DNA of 62,842 bases from Bacteroidia bacterium (GCA_026391295.1 JAPLDS010000050.1:1-62842); one strand, 5' to 3'. Shown: positions 46,199 to 56,067, counted from the first letter of the stretch. Translations and numbers: made by a program. Notes: generated from the letters alone by a model not told the origin.

Positions 46199-47704
46199 TT
46201 ACAATACAATTTCTTTCCCATCATTCTTCTGAGGAACACCAGGCGTGCTTCTGCCATCTCGAATATATTTCTTCATTAATGCTGTTAGTTCCGCAACAAC
46301 AGCAGGAAATTCTGCATAAAGATTTTTAGCCTCACCGGGATCAGATTTTAGATTGTAAAGTTGAACCGGGGGAAGCGAATTATAATTGGGCTCATTCGAT
46401 TTTGGTGAGCTCCAGCCACCAGAGCCAGCAGAGAATAATAACTTCCATTCACCCTTTCGAATCGTAAAAGCACCATCAATCGAGTGATGAACCGTCGCTT
46501 CACGAATCGCTGGCTGAGGATTGGGATTCAGCAATAATGGCATTAGATTATAGCTATCCTCACCTTCATTATCTTTAAGTTTATAACCCGTTACGTTCGC
46601 GAAGGTGGCCATAAAATCATTTAAACAGACCGTTTGATCGACTTGATGTGTTTTGATTCTTGCAGGCCATCTGACCACACATGGAATTCTATGTCCACCA
46701 TCAAACAGATCTGCTTTATGACCTCTAAAGATATAACTTGGATTGTGACCTTTTGCTTTTAACTCGCCGAAATTTGCCGAAGGACTACAACCATTATCAG
46801 AGGTAAAGACGACAATTGTATTCTCGCTAATTCCCGCTTTTTCAACAGCACTTAATACCTTTCCTAACATCGCATCAACCATTAGCACGAAATCACCATA
46901 CGCATTTAGTCCCGATTTACCTTGAAACTCTGCACTCGGCAAGATCGGCGTATGCGGAGCTGTTAAGGGGAGATAGAGAAAAAATGGAGACTTACTTTTT
47001 GATTTTTCCGTAATGTAGTTCTCCGCACGACTTATGATATTGGGTAGCGTCTGCTCATGAACAAAATCGGAAGCCGTTGGACCTTTGCGCCAAACTTTCA
47101 TCCCAGAATTTTGAGTGATCCTATTTGGAAGCGCTGTAGGCTTATCGTTTTCCACATAAACATAGGGATCCATGTCTAATGAGCCCGAAATACCGTAGAA
47201 ATAATCAAATCCCAAAGTTGTTGGACCATCCTTGATTGGCATCGCATAATTGATGCTGTCTTTTCCCTTCTCAATATTATTCCAAGTCCAACCTAAGTGC
47301 CATTTCCCAATACAAGCAGTCTGATAATCTTCTTCCTTTAAAAAAGAAGCCATCGTCCTTCTATTCTTTGGAATAAGTGGTTTGCTGTAACCCATTAATA
47401 CCCCAGCCTTCAGCGTAGAGCGCCAATTATAACGTCCAGTAAGAATTCCATAGCGGGTAGGCGTACAGACCGCGGAGCTTGAATGAGCATCAGTAAACGA
47501 TACCCCCTGACTGACAAGCCGATCGATATTGACCGTCTTGATTTTCGAATTCTCATTTAAAGCCGACACGTCGCCATACCCTAAATCGTCAGCAAGAATG
47601 AAGATAATATTGGGTTTCTTAACCTCCTTAGAAATTGCAGGCATGCAAGCCAAGGCAACTCCAAATAGGGATAAAAAAATCTTCGGTAGGTAGTTCTTAT
47701 TCAT
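46199..47704 (-). CDS. Family S1 sulfatase (CTPTR)
   Basis: This 501-residue secreted sulfatase has a leader to about residue 25. Blocks are FILADDLGYGDVSALN, AVCTPTRYGILTGRYNWRS (Cys80), CIGKWHLGWTW and TSDNGCSPSANF. CTPTRYGILTGRYNWR is typical of an arylsulfatase-like S1 subgroup that acts on sulfated carbohydrates. It lies between the GH63-like gene (24 bases) and another sulfatase (15 bases), in the minus-strand operon. The two neighbouring sulfatases differ in subgroup, suggesting different sulfate positions. Confidence 0.92.
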   Translation of the reverse strand: MNKNYLPKIFLSLFGVALACMPAISKEVKKPNIIFILADDLGYGDVSALNENSKIKTVNIDRLVSQGVSFTDAHSSSAVCTPTRYGILTGRYNWRSTLKAGVLMGYSKPLIPKNRRTMASFLKEEDYQTACIGKWHLGWTWNNIEKGKDSINYAMPIKDGPTTLGFDYFYGISGSLDMDPYVYVENDKPTALPNRITQNSGMKVWRKGPTASDFVHEQTLPNIISRAENYITEKSKSKSPFFLYLPLTAPHTPILPSAEFQGKSGLNAYGDFVLMVDAMLGKVLSAVEKAGISENTIVVFTSDNGCSPSANFGELKAKGHNPSYIFRGHKADLFDGGHRIPCVVRWPARIKTHQVDQTVCLNDFMATFANVTGYKLKDNEGEDSYNLMPLLLNPNPQPAIREATVHHSIDGAFTIRKGEWKLLFSAGSGGWSSPKSNEPNYNSLPPVQLYNLKSDPGEAKNLYAEFPAVVAELTALMKKYIRDGRSTPGVPQKNDGKEIVL

Positions 47705-47728
47705 GATTTATAATTTTTCATCTTTAAT

Positions 47729-49648
47729 TTATTTCTTAGAGTTCTCTTTTAAGGAAGGAACAGGATCCATATACCCCTCTTCAATAAACGACATAAAACC
47801 TAATAAAGCTCCCCAGTGGTAAAATGGATCGGCACTTGGTTTATCGTCACCGCGTCCTGTGGTGCTGTTGTAATTCTCAAAAACCGCCCGATTCTCATTC
47901 CACGATTTCATCAATAAATTCATGGACTTTTGAACTAAATCTTTTCGTGCTTCCGGAAGATTGTAATTTCTCATTCCGAGATAAACCAAGAAATTCATTG
48001 GAGCCCATACCCGACCTCTCCAATAGCTGTTGTCCTTGTAAGCTGAATCATCGCGAGAGATAGAAGGGATAACATATTCACCATAGAACTTAGCTGGATT
48101 AAAATAAAAGTTCTTCATCATGATCTCAGCCTGTTGCTGTGTGCAGACCTTCGCTAACATCGGATAGAAATTATTGGGAGCAATGCGATGTGATTTCTCG
48201 CCCGTATCGAGGCGTTTATTTAAAAAGACCCCCTCCTTTTCATCCCACATAGTTGCTAATCGTTTTGCATAAAGCTTAGAACGATTGTGAAGCTCTTTCA
48301 CATCTGACTTTTTTCCTAGAGCATCAGCAATCTTAGCTAAAGCATCACAGTCCATCACATAATAACTCATCAAGCTAACATCGGCTAGATCCATCGTGTG
48401 TGTGACCGGGTTAAAGGGGATATCATCATACAAGGGTGAGTTATCCAACGATTCATATTTAGCCGCTTGGATGTTGTGCTTGTCAATAGTGCGCAGACTA
48501 TCTGGCACATTGTTAGATCCAAAAGCTAAATATCCCTTCACATCGCGAGCCTTAGGCCACCAGCGATTCCAGGTCAATAGCTCATCATAGACCTCATCTA
48601 ACAGCCATTTTTCCTTATATTTCTTATAAATCTCATAGATCACATAACTGCCAACAGGTGGTTGTGATCGATCCCAAGAGGTCACACCAAATGGAGCTTG
48701 ATAATTAGGGATGAAACCATCGGGAGTAATCGCCTTAGTGATCTCGATCGCATTGGCATAAGCAAGCTCTTTGTTAAACATCGAACACATATAACTCGCG
48801 AAATACGTATCCCAATCAAATAATACAAAGCCGCCCCAGCTATGGTTCCAAAAGCGGCTCACAGGTGTGATAGCGCGATTGTTTGGTGCATCATAAATCG
48901 TGTTCCAAGCCAAAATCGTCTGCATAGCCTTAAAGGCCTCTGACAATTTACCATAACTATCCATCCGCTTCTGCTGCACGGCTCTACTTTTTGCTATGGT
49001 GTTTTTTAGCTCAGTTAAAGTCCGAGTCTTACCCGTGTAAATCCCCACCTCGTGCGAAAGAGGCACTGTAAGATGAGGATTGTAGCTCACCACATAGCCA
49101 TCCTTGATTGGGTCTTCAGTAAGGTGAACAGTAATCGTTCGAGCAGCAAATTTTCCGACTAAGCTATTCGCCTCAACACCGATTAGTCCTTCGCGATCCC
49201 AAGGCAATCCAGCCTCTACGATTAATTGATTCTTTCCTGGCTTAACCGGTGTGACTAAGATAAGCTGATCATCGCCATCCACGGCACTTTGAATCTCTAG
49301 AACCTCGTCTTTAAATTTAACCTCTACACTGGTGTAACTGCCATCATCAGAGCGCAAACCTGGACGAACCTCCTCTGGGCGAGGAAGCGATTTTGAACCC
49401 TTATACATCTCTCTGAGAAAACCAGTCTCCCATAACCCAGGACGAGCCACACAGAGATTAATCGAGAAACCCTCCGGTAATAGCACATGTGAGGTAAAGC
49501 TATGATTATACCAGGTATTCCATCCCGTACATAAACGCTTTTGCAAATCGCGGTACTCTGGTGTTCTAATCGCACGAGAAACAGGTTGTGAAAATCCTAC
49601 GCTGAAAAAAACAACGATAAATGCAAACAAGAATCCTACCTTTTTCAT
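47729..49648 (-). CDS. GH63-like (trehalase/mannosylglycerate hydrolase clan) glycosidase
   Basis: The start at 49648 (MKKVGFLFAFIVVFFSVGFS) is chosen because it begins directly with a signal peptide; an earlier ATG at 49681 would add 11 residues. After an N-terminal beta-domain, the (alpha/alpha)6 part has FNHSWGGFVLFDWDTYFASYM, DGFIPNYQAPFGVTSWDRSQPP, WNRWWPKARD and NSYWRGRVWAPMNFLVYLGM, as in GH63 and its GH37-like relatives. The Asp of DWDTYF and the Glu of FYGEYVIP are likely near the active site. Family members cleave alpha-glucosyl or alpha-mannosyl linkages. Which one is attacked here is not clear. Confidence 0.8.
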   Translation of the reverse strand: MKKVGFLFAFIVVFFSVGFSQPVSRAIRTPEYRDLQKRLCTGWNTWYNHSFTSHVLLPEGFSINLCVARPGLWETGFLREMYKGSKSLPRPEEVRPGLRSDDGSYTSVEVKFKDEVLEIQSAVDGDDQLILVTPVKPGKNQLIVEAGLPWDREGLIGVEANSLVGKFAARTITVHLTEDPIKDGYVVSYNPHLTVPLSHEVGIYTGKTRTLTELKNTIAKSRAVQQKRMDSYGKLSEAFKAMQTILAWNTIYDAPNNRAITPVSRFWNHSWGGFVLFDWDTYFASYMCSMFNKELAYANAIEITKAITPDGFIPNYQAPFGVTSWDRSQPPVGSYVIYEIYKKYKEKWLLDEVYDELLTWNRWWPKARDVKGYLAFGSNNVPDSLRTIDKHNIQAAKYESLDNSPLYDDIPFNPVTHTMDLADVSLMSYYVMDCDALAKIADALGKKSDVKELHNRSKLYAKRLATMWDEKEGVFLNKRLDTGEKSHRIAPNNFYPMLAKVCTQQQAEIMMKNFYFNPAKFYGEYVIPSISRDDSAYKDNSYWRGRVWAPMNFLVYLGMRNYNLPEARKDLVQKSMNLLMKSWNENRAVFENYNSTTGRGDDKPSADPFYHWGALLGFMSFIEEGYMDPVPSLKENSKK

Positions 49649-49684
49649 CTTTAAGGTTTCTAAGTATGACATTAAATGCATCGG

Positions 49685-52372
49685 TTATTTAACCGTAATA
49701 ACTTCCCTTAATCGAATATCTTTAGACGAAGATCCAATTAGCAATCTAAATTCACCCGGCTCAACAACCCTCTTTAAGTTGGTATTTAGCAAGGATAACA
49801 TCTTCGGTGTGATGGTAAACGAGAGCGATTTTTCTTCTCCAACCTTTAGATGTACACGCTGAAAATCCTTTAAAGCAATGATCGGTTGAGATACAGATGC
49901 CAGAACATCTCGAATATATAACTGCACAACCTCATCGCCATCATATTTTCCGGTATTTTTTATTTTGAAGGTAGCCCGAAGTGATTCATTGGCCTTGATC
50001 GTGGTCTTATCTAAAGCTAAATTCGAATACTCAAAAGAGGTATAGCTCAATCCATATCCAAACGGGAATAAAGGCTGACCAGTAAGATTATTATAATCAT
50101 CACCCCTTCCAGTAGGCTTGTGATTGTAGACTAACGGCAACTGAGCCTCACTGATTGGATATGTTATCGGGGTACGACCGGATGGAGAAGTGATGCCCAT
50201 TAAAACTTTAGCCACAGCATTTCCACCCTCTTCACCTGGATACCAAACCGATACAATACCATCTACCTGATCCATCCAATTAGACATGGTAATCGCGCTA
50301 CCACCAACTAACAGAACAACAACCGGTTTACCAGTCTTGGCCACTTCCTTGATTAGCTCCTCTTGATTGCCAGGCAATGAAAGCATGGCCCGATCTGAAA
50401 ATTCACCCTCGTTGATACCCGCAACCACAATAGCCATATCAGACTTACGCGCCAGCTCAACAGCTTTAGCAATATTTTCCTTTAAAACAGACTCTTTATT
50501 AAATGCATCCCAGACTAATCGAAGCCTTGCATTACCTGCGGTCTCGTGATATTCAAGACGAATATCGATCTCTTTATCTTTCACAAAAGAATAACTCACC
50601 GTGTGCGTTCCGAAAGACTTTTTCGTCCAATTATCAATCACCAATTGGTTATCAAAATAAAGTCGATATCCATCGTTCCCCCTTAATCCAATGTTAACAC
50701 TTCCCGTAAATGTAGCTTTAAATTTTCCATTCCAACGAATAGAAAACCAGTCGTAGGGAATCTTTGGATTTGGAGAGAATAAGGTCCACCCAAAGGCTAT
50801 TGCTGCATCTGTGCGTGAGAGAACCGGCTGACCCTCAAAATAGGGATTGCTAAAATACTCTCCTTTCAGCCCTTTTGACTGCGTTCCATCAGCTGTGTTA
50901 TAGAAACATTCGGCAGGGACAACAGAAAATGAATCCATCTTACGAACACTCCCCGGTTCATAGGCAATTTTCACAGAACCATCAGTAATCTTCTTTAACC
51001 CATCTAGGATCGAAACGTTATTCACCCCTGGACCACTATATCCACCAAGTCGTGCATCAACAGCATCAGGACCTAATAAAGCTATTGACTTAATATCTGC
51101 AGAAATAGGTAATCTATTTTTTTCGTTTTTCAATAACACAAGTGATTCCTCAGCTGCCTTAAGAGCCAACGCACGATGAGAAGGGTGGTTATTCCAAATG
51201 GTTGCTTGAGCAGGATCGACATAAGGGTTTTCAAATAGGCCAAGTTCAAATTTAGCCCGTAAAATGCGTCGGACAGCATTGTCGATAGCCTTTTGTGAGA
51301 TTCGACCCTCTTCAAAAGGTTTCCAAAATAATGGATAGTGATCAAATGAACCTTGAAAGAATACGTCTAATCCACCCTCAACAGCATTCTTTGCAGCTTC
51401 GGCATAATCGGCAGAAGTAAAATGAAGCACATTCGCTCCACCTGTGGCTCCAGCATCAGAGATGACAAAACCTTTGAAGCCCCATTCACCCTTGAGTTTT
51501 TTGTTAAGTAACCAATTATTAGAGGTACAAGGAGCGCCATTTAAGGAGTTATAAGAAGTCATGACCGATCGTGAACCAGCATTTAAGAATGCCGCTTTAA
51601 ATGGGGCTAAAACTCCCTCTTCAAGCGCCATCTCACTGGAATGAATCGGATAGCTATCGCGACCCCCATCACCAACATTCGCAACAAAATGTTTTGGCGT
51701 AGTGATCACCCCATTCTTTTCAAACTGACGCATGTAGGCAACCCCAATGGCTGAACTTAAGTAGGGATCTTCGCCATAGGTCTCTTCTGTACGACCCCAT
51801 CTGACGTCAGTAGCTAGATTAATTACCGGAGATAAAATATCTCGCAATCCACGTGACTTAACCTCTTTTGCAACAGCTTCACCAATTTGGGTCATCAATA
51901 AAGTATCGAAAGTTGCGGCTAAAGCGATTGATTGCGGAAAGGCTGTCGCACCTTCGCGAACTAATCCATGCAATGCCTCATCAACGGGAATCATCGGAAT
52001 ACCCAAACGTGTCTCCTTAACCAAAAACTCTTGAATATGGTTGATCAGCTTGGCAGTCTCAGCAGCATTTGCTCCAGCATCATAACTTAACATCTGACCA
52101 GCAGCGCTTTCCGACTGCGCATGAGCAGCTACCTGAAAGCCAAATATGCCATCTTTGTAGCGCTCTTTACCATCCGATAAATCGCCTGGGATTAAGAACA
52201 TCTGCCAAAACTTCTCTTTCAACGTCATTCGAGAAAGCAAATCTTCAACCCGCTTTTCGATCGGAAGCTTTGAATTTTTATAGGGTAATACCGCTTGTGC
52301 AAAAGTTGATTTAGCACAAAGCAGGAAACAAAAAATAGTGAGTAGCGCAACTACTCGAAGAATTAATCTCAT
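49685..52372 (-). CDS. GH3 beta-glycosidase with inserted PA14 domain
   Basis: This 895-residue secreted enzyme has a signal peptide (residues 1-25). Its GH3 N-terminal barrel has RMTLKEKFWQMFL, VDEALHGLVREGATAFP, TYGEDPYLSS, TPKHFVANVGDGG and GFVISDAGATGG with presumed nucleophile Asp306 (SDA instead of the usual SDW). The second domain contains a PA14 insertion (about 500-600; LRGNDGYRLYFDNQLVIDNW), typical of the beta-glucosidase BglX/KLM type, and a Fn3-like C-terminus. It would release beta-linked glucose, xylose or related sugars. The PA14 insertion usually shapes the substrate pocket. It follows the esterase gene by 40 bases. Confidence 0.92.
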   Translation of the reverse strand: MRLILRVVALLTIFCFLLCAKSTFAQAVLPYKNSKLPIEKRVEDLLSRMTLKEKFWQMFLIPGDLSDGKERYKDGIFGFQVAAHAQSESAAGQMLSYDAGANAAETAKLINHIQEFLVKETRLGIPMIPVDEALHGLVREGATAFPQSIALAATFDTLLMTQIGEAVAKEVKSRGLRDILSPVINLATDVRWGRTEETYGEDPYLSSAIGVAYMRQFEKNGVITTPKHFVANVGDGGRDSYPIHSSEMALEEGVLAPFKAAFLNAGSRSVMTSYNSLNGAPCTSNNWLLNKKLKGEWGFKGFVISDAGATGGANVLHFTSADYAEAAKNAVEGGLDVFFQGSFDHYPLFWKPFEEGRISQKAIDNAVRRILRAKFELGLFENPYVDPAQATIWNNHPSHRALALKAAEESLVLLKNEKNRLPISADIKSIALLGPDAVDARLGGYSGPGVNNVSILDGLKKITDGSVKIAYEPGSVRKMDSFSVVPAECFYNTADGTQSKGLKGEYFSNPYFEGQPVLSRTDAAIAFGWTLFSPNPKIPYDWFSIRWNGKFKATFTGSVNIGLRGNDGYRLYFDNQLVIDNWTKKSFGTHTVSYSFVKDKEIDIRLEYHETAGNARLRLVWDAFNKESVLKENIAKAVELARKSDMAIVVAGINEGEFSDRAMLSLPGNQEELIKEVAKTGKPVVVLLVGGSAITMSNWMDQVDGIVSVWYPGEEGGNAVAKVLMGITSPSGRTPITYPISEAQLPLVYNHKPTGRGDDYNNLTGQPLFPFGYGLSYTSFEYSNLALDKTTIKANESLRATFKIKNTGKYDGDEVVQLYIRDVLASVSQPIIALKDFQRVHLKVGEEKSLSFTITPKMLSLLNTNLKRVVEPGEFRLLIGSSSKDIRLREVITVK

Positions 52373-52412
52373 GATAAATTAAGCTTTCAGGAAAGTAAAG
52401 TATGTAAATTAT

Positions 52413-53918
52413 TTACCAGCTATCGGTCCGAAATGGACTAGCCGGAAGGTGTTCTTGGTTGTATAGATTGCAATCTGGATAATCGGCCCAAGCATAACGA
52501 ACCGCCACTGGAAGACTAACTTTATCGGATGAGAGCTCTACTTTATTCTTTACAAGAATCCCAGATGCCGGATGAAAAATCTGATCTGCTCCAGCTATTT
52601 CAAACCCTTTTAGGTCTCCATTGGCGGCAACTAATCCTGTTCCAACATGAGAAAAAGTCAGCACTGACTTGCTATTTTTCACTTTCATAGACTTTAATAG
52701 TGGACCTTGGCTAACTATGTTTTTGTGATAAGCTACATCTAATGCTTGCAAGGCGAGTCGATATCCAACATCTTGTTTATTTGAAGGATGAATATCAGTC
52801 TTATGGCCCACATCAATGGTAACGGCCATGCCTGTTTTCTTATCGGCAAGATAGGTCTTCAACATCGCCTCCCGCATAAGTGGCCAAAATCCACTCGACT
52901 GAAAGTTTGGCAATTGAACAAAGAGAAAAGGAAAGTTCCCTTGGTTCCATGCAGCTCTCCAATCTTGAATTAGGGTTGGAAGGTATGTACGATAATCTGT
53001 GGCACTTTGTTGTGAACGGCTATTTGCCTCTCCTTGATACCAGATCACCCCTTTAATACCAAGATGCGTCAAGGGATATGTCATGTAATTAAACAAAGCT
53101 CCGGGAGCAGAAGGAACTTTTCTCGATGGTCTAGGCGGCTCAGGGATTTCGATGTTTGGAGTTCCCTTTGCAATGGCTTCTTGAGCCACTTTAAGTGATT
53201 TAGCGTAACCAATCAGTCCATTCGCATCATCCTTAGGAGCGTTAGTGAGGTAGGTTTCAATTTCTTTTCGACCAAAAGCCAAGTTGCCAAGAGCCTTTTG
53301 ACTGATCCAACCTTCAATGCGAGTCGCGCTCCAGCCAATATCAATTAGGCCTATCGGCACATTTAATTGTTTTTCTAATTCACGTCCAAAGAAATAGCCA
53401 ACACCCGAAAACATAACAACCGTTGTTGGATCACAGACGCTCCATTCTCCTTTAACATTTGTTCTTGTACTATCAGCATTTGCCTGATGATCGACGGTAA
53501 ACAAACGAAGGTTTGGATGATTCGCATTTTCAATCTCTTTTTTCGCATTGTTAGATCTTTTAACAGGAAGCTCCATGTTCGATTGACCAGCGCAAACCCA
53601 GATATCACCGATAAGGACATTTGTTATACTAAGCTGATTATCGCCATTGACTTGGAGCGTATAGGGGCCACCAGCCTTCATCGACTTTAATTTAATCTCC
53701 CACATCCCAGTACCATCGGCTGACGTTTCACCGCTGTTTGAACCGAGAGAAACATGAACCTTTTCATTTGGACTAGCTTGTCCCCAAACGGAGATTTTCA
53801 TCCCTCGTTGTAAGACCATGTTATTCGTAAAAAAATTTGGGAGAGAGACCTTTGCTGACGCATCAATACAGAGTACGGCAAGCAGAAATAGAAAAACTAT
53901 TCGAGATAAATAAATCAT
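52413..53918 (-). CDS. Sialate-O-acetylesterase-like secreted esterase (SASA)
   Basis: This 501-residue protein has a signal peptide to about residue 22. The N-terminal beta-sandwich (FFTNNMVLQRGMKISVWGQASPNE) is typical of the 9-O-acetylesterase family. The catalytic domain has DIWVCAGQSNMELPVK with nucleophile Ser113, a PIGLIDIGWSATRIEGW stretch, and KGVIWYQGEANS. The C-terminal AVTIDVGHKTDIHPSNKQDVG carries the conserved Asp/His. It removes O-acetyl groups from sugars; sialic acid is only the namesake substrate. It is different in architecture from the SASA-type enzyme at 3465. It lies 35 bases after the DUF1080 gene. Confidence 0.88.
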   Translation of the reverse strand: MIYLSRIVFLFLLAVLCIDASAKVSLPNFFTNNMVLQRGMKISVWGQASPNEKVHVSLGSNSGETSADGTGMWEIKLKSMKAGGPYTLQVNGDNQLSITNVLIGDIWVCAGQSNMELPVKRSNNAKKEIENANHPNLRLFTVDHQANADSTRTNVKGEWSVCDPTTVVMFSGVGYFFGRELEKQLNVPIGLIDIGWSATRIEGWISQKALGNLAFGRKEIETYLTNAPKDDANGLIGYAKSLKVAQEAIAKGTPNIEIPEPPRPSRKVPSAPGALFNYMTYPLTHLGIKGVIWYQGEANSRSQQSATDYRTYLPTLIQDWRAAWNQGNFPFLFVQLPNFQSSGFWPLMREAMLKTYLADKKTGMAVTIDVGHKTDIHPSNKQDVGYRLALQALDVAYHKNIVSQGPLLKSMKVKNSKSVLTFSHVGTGLVAANGDLKGFEIAGADQIFHPASGILVKNKVELSSDKVSLPVAVRYAWADYPDCNLYNQEHLPASPFRTDSW

Positions 53919-53953
53919 AAAATATAGGTTAGGGTTATATTCTTAGGCAAGCA

Positions 53954-54757
53954 CTACTTCACATTCTGAGCGTCAAGGTCTAAAAGTTCGACTTTACGAA
54001 AATCTATTGGATGACTCTCCGACTGCAACGAAATTGTCCCTTTACTGAGCAATATATTGCCATTGGCAGGAAGAAGATTCGCATAATATTTCTCAGTCGG
54101 ATCAAGCTGAGGCTTGGTATACTTTAATACCGTTTTGCCTTCCATGGTATGACGAATTAACGAATCGCCTTGAACTTCGACTTCAGCCGTTACCCATTGG
54201 TCGCCATGATAGGTTTTGGAAATTGAATTGGTGCAATGGGTCGTCCATAATGAACCAGTTAAAACAATGTTTGTTCCGGGGGTACAAACGTTAAGGGTCG
54301 ACCGCTCATCTTTCCCGTTTCCACCCAAAAGTTGAACCTCAATAGAAACCGGGAAATCTTGATCTAGCTCTATACTTTCGGGGCTCTGACCATGTAACAT
54401 GATGCCGCTATTGCGATAAGCCCACCCTGGACCACCAGTTAATTGATCTCCAACAAACCGATATTCTACCCTAATTTTATAATGAGAATAGGCTTTTTTA
54501 TAAAAGATATGACCGAAATGACCATCAAATTTCTCATACTGATCATACCGAACTTTCAATAAACCATCTTCAACACGGAAGGTATTCTTGAAATTCTCGT
54601 TTAGAGGGGAACCTTTAATTTTGATTTTCCAATCGCTAAGATCTTTCCCATTAAACAATTGAATCCAATTTTCCTTCTTTGTATTAGACTGACTACAAGA
54701 GACTAATACCAAAAGAACAGCTCCAAGACAAAGGGTAGTTAGGCTTAAATTTTTCAT
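53954..54757 (-). CDS. DUF1080 lipoprotein, first gene of the minus-strand arm
   Basis: The start at 54757 (MKNLSLTTLCLGAVLLVLVSC) gives a lipoprotein signal with the lipobox Cys; an upstream ATG at 54808 would add 17 residues. The DUF1080 beta-sandwich has WIQLFNGKDLSDWKIKIKG, HIFYKKAYSHYKIRVEYRF, YRNSGIMLHGQSPE and GDQWVTAEVEVQGD. It would sit on the outer or inner membrane surface, unlike the soluble relative at 18781. The family is linked to cleavage of 3-keto-glycosides. As the promoter-proximal gene it is expected to be well expressed. The partner oxidoreductase is on the other arm at 22304. Confidence 0.85.
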   Translation of the reverse strand: MKNLSLTTLCLGAVLLVLVSCSQSNTKKENWIQLFNGKDLSDWKIKIKGSPLNENFKNTFRVEDGLLKVRYDQYEKFDGHFGHIFYKKAYSHYKIRVEYRFVGDQLTGGPGWAYRNSGIMLHGQSPESIELDQDFPVSIEVQLLGGNGKDERSTLNVCTPGTNIVLTGSLWTTHCTNSISKTYHGDQWVTAEVEVQGDSLIRHTMEGKTVLKYTKPQLDPTEKYYANLLPANGNILLSKGTISLQSESHPIDFRKVELLDLDAQNVK

Positions 54758-54863
54758 CGTTAGGTTTTGAAGGTTGCATAAAAAGTTTAGACAAAAAAAC
54801 AATTTCAATCACCACGAGTAAAGATGACTCATTTTGATGAAAATGTCAAGCATTGCAAGGCTT

Positions 54864-54894
54864 CAAATGTAAAAGAATACCCCGAACTATCAAA
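54864..54894 (-). promoter_or_regulatory. Promoter of the minus-strand arm, TTTG-N19-TACATTTG
   Basis: On the minus strand TTTG (54894-54891), a 19-base spacer and TACATTTG (54871-54864) match the Bacteroidota consensus exactly. It lies downstream of the pfkA terminator and about 107 bases before the ATG at 54757, leaving a leader of about 100 bases. This is the best promoter match in the window and probably drives the nine genes down to 39713. Confidence 0.8.
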
Positions 54895-54907
54895 AGAATT
54901 CAGGGTC

Positions 54908-54941
54908 AAAAAACGAGAATTATGGTAAATTAACGTTCTCG
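54908..54941 (-). terminator. Intrinsic terminator of pfkA
   Basis: On the minus strand CGAGAA (54941-54936) and TTCTCG (54919-54914) form a stem, followed directly by TTTTTT (54913-54908). It lies 26 bases past the pfkA stop and just before the promoter of the degradation genes. With that promoter it fills the 209-base gap 54758-54966. Confidence 0.75.
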
Positions 54942-54966
54942 ACTAAAACGAAAGAAACAGAACGAC

Positions 54967-55989
54967 CTACGATGATAAAATCCGAATTGAATCATATAAT
55001 TTCCGATTCATCTCTTTGTCTTGTTTGATGGCTTTGTTGAATGGGACTAATGAAATCTCATCATTCTCAATTCCAACCATCACACTTTGTTGATCATCAA
55101 GTAATGTTTCAACAGCAGCAAGGCCTAATCGGCTTGCCAAAATGCGATCGGAAGCCGTTGGTGCTCCTCCACGCTGGATATGACCAAGAACAGTCACCCG
55201 CACATCATACTGGGGATAGTCCTTCTCAACTTGCCGAGCAATACTAAAAGCACCACCAGCCTTTTCGCCTTCAGCAACCAATACAATAGATGAATTTTTA
55301 TTACGTCGGTAACCCGATTTTATCAGGCTTTCCAACGTTGTAAGATCGGTATCAGTCTCTGGAATAAGAACGGCCTCAGCACCAGATGCAATTCCACCAT
55401 TTAGAGCAAGAAATCCAGCATCACGACCCATCACCTCAATAAAGAATAGACGCTCGTGCGCCGTTGCAGTATCGCGAATTTTATCTACTGCTTCTATAAT
55501 CGTGTTTAAGGCAGTATCGTAGCCAACGGTATAGTCTGTGCCAAAAAGATCATTGTCTATCGTTCCTGGAATACCCACTATTGGCACACCAAACTCCTTT
55601 GCAAAAATACTCGCGCCAGTAAAAGTGCCATCCCCACCAATAACAATCAAAGCATCGATTTGTGCATTTTTAAGATTCTCATAGGCTTTTTGTCGACCTT
55701 CGTAGGTACGAAACTCAATGCTTCGAGCAGTCTTTAACATCGTGCCTCCTAACTGAATGATATTACTCACATCGCCAGACTCCAGCGATCTTAAATTGTT
55801 CTCTATCAATCCCTTGTAGCCATGGAATATTCCAACAACTTCCCGACCATAAAAAATAGCCGTCCGAGCCACGGCTCTAACAGCTGCATTCATTCCAGGG
55901 GCATCGCCTCCAGAGGTTAAGACTCCAATCCTTTTTATCGGACTGTCGTCGTAATCATGTGGCATAGGGATACTATTTTTTGTATTCAT
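54967..55989 (-). CDS. pfkA: 6-phosphofructokinase
   Basis: The start at 55989 is chosen because the -7 box at 56010-56017 covers the longer GTG start at 56010. The protein (340 residues) is a canonical ATP-dependent phosphofructokinase: [19 protein letters not shown] binds ATP phosphate, [10 protein letters not shown] continues the nucleotide site, and [18 protein letters not shown] carries the catalytic TIDND motif. [12 protein letters not shown] and [14 protein letters not shown] are sugar- and effector-site segments. It phosphorylates fructose 6-phosphate in cytoplasmic glycolysis. The GGDGT Gly favours ATP rather than pyrophosphate. It is the first housekeeping gene beside the degradation locus. 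Confidence 0.96.
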   Translation of the reverse strand: MNTKNSIPMPHDYDDSPIKRIGVLTSGGDAPGMNAAVRAVARTAIFYGREVVGIFHGYKGLIENNLRSLESGDVSNIIQLGGTMLKTARSIEFRTYEGRQKAYENLKNAQIDALIVIGGDGTFTGASIFAKEFGVPIVGIPGTIDNDLFGTDYTVGYDTALNTIIEAVDKIRDTATAHERLFFIEVMGRDAGFLALNGGIASGAEAVLIPETDTDLTTLESLIKSGYRRNKNSSIVLVAEGEKAGGAFSIARQVEKDYPQYDVRVTVLGHIQRGGAPTASDRILASRLGLAAVETLLDDQQSVMVGIENDEISLVPFNKAIKQDKEMNRKLYDSIRILSS

Positions 55990-56009
55990 AAGTTCTATTT
56001 TAATAATCA

Positions 56010-56017
56010 CAAAATTA
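56010..56017 (-). promoter_or_regulatory. Candidate -7 box of pfkA (TAATTTTG)
   Basis: TAATTTTG on the minus strand matches the TAnnTTTG consensus and lies 21 bases before the ATG at 55989. No good TTG was found 19-20 bases upstream, so the -33 box is degenerate or absent. It argues against translation from 56010. Confidence 0.5.
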
Positions 56018-56067
56018 ACAGAGAAACATGAAGTATTGGTACCTTATCATTAAATTAACTTCAAATT

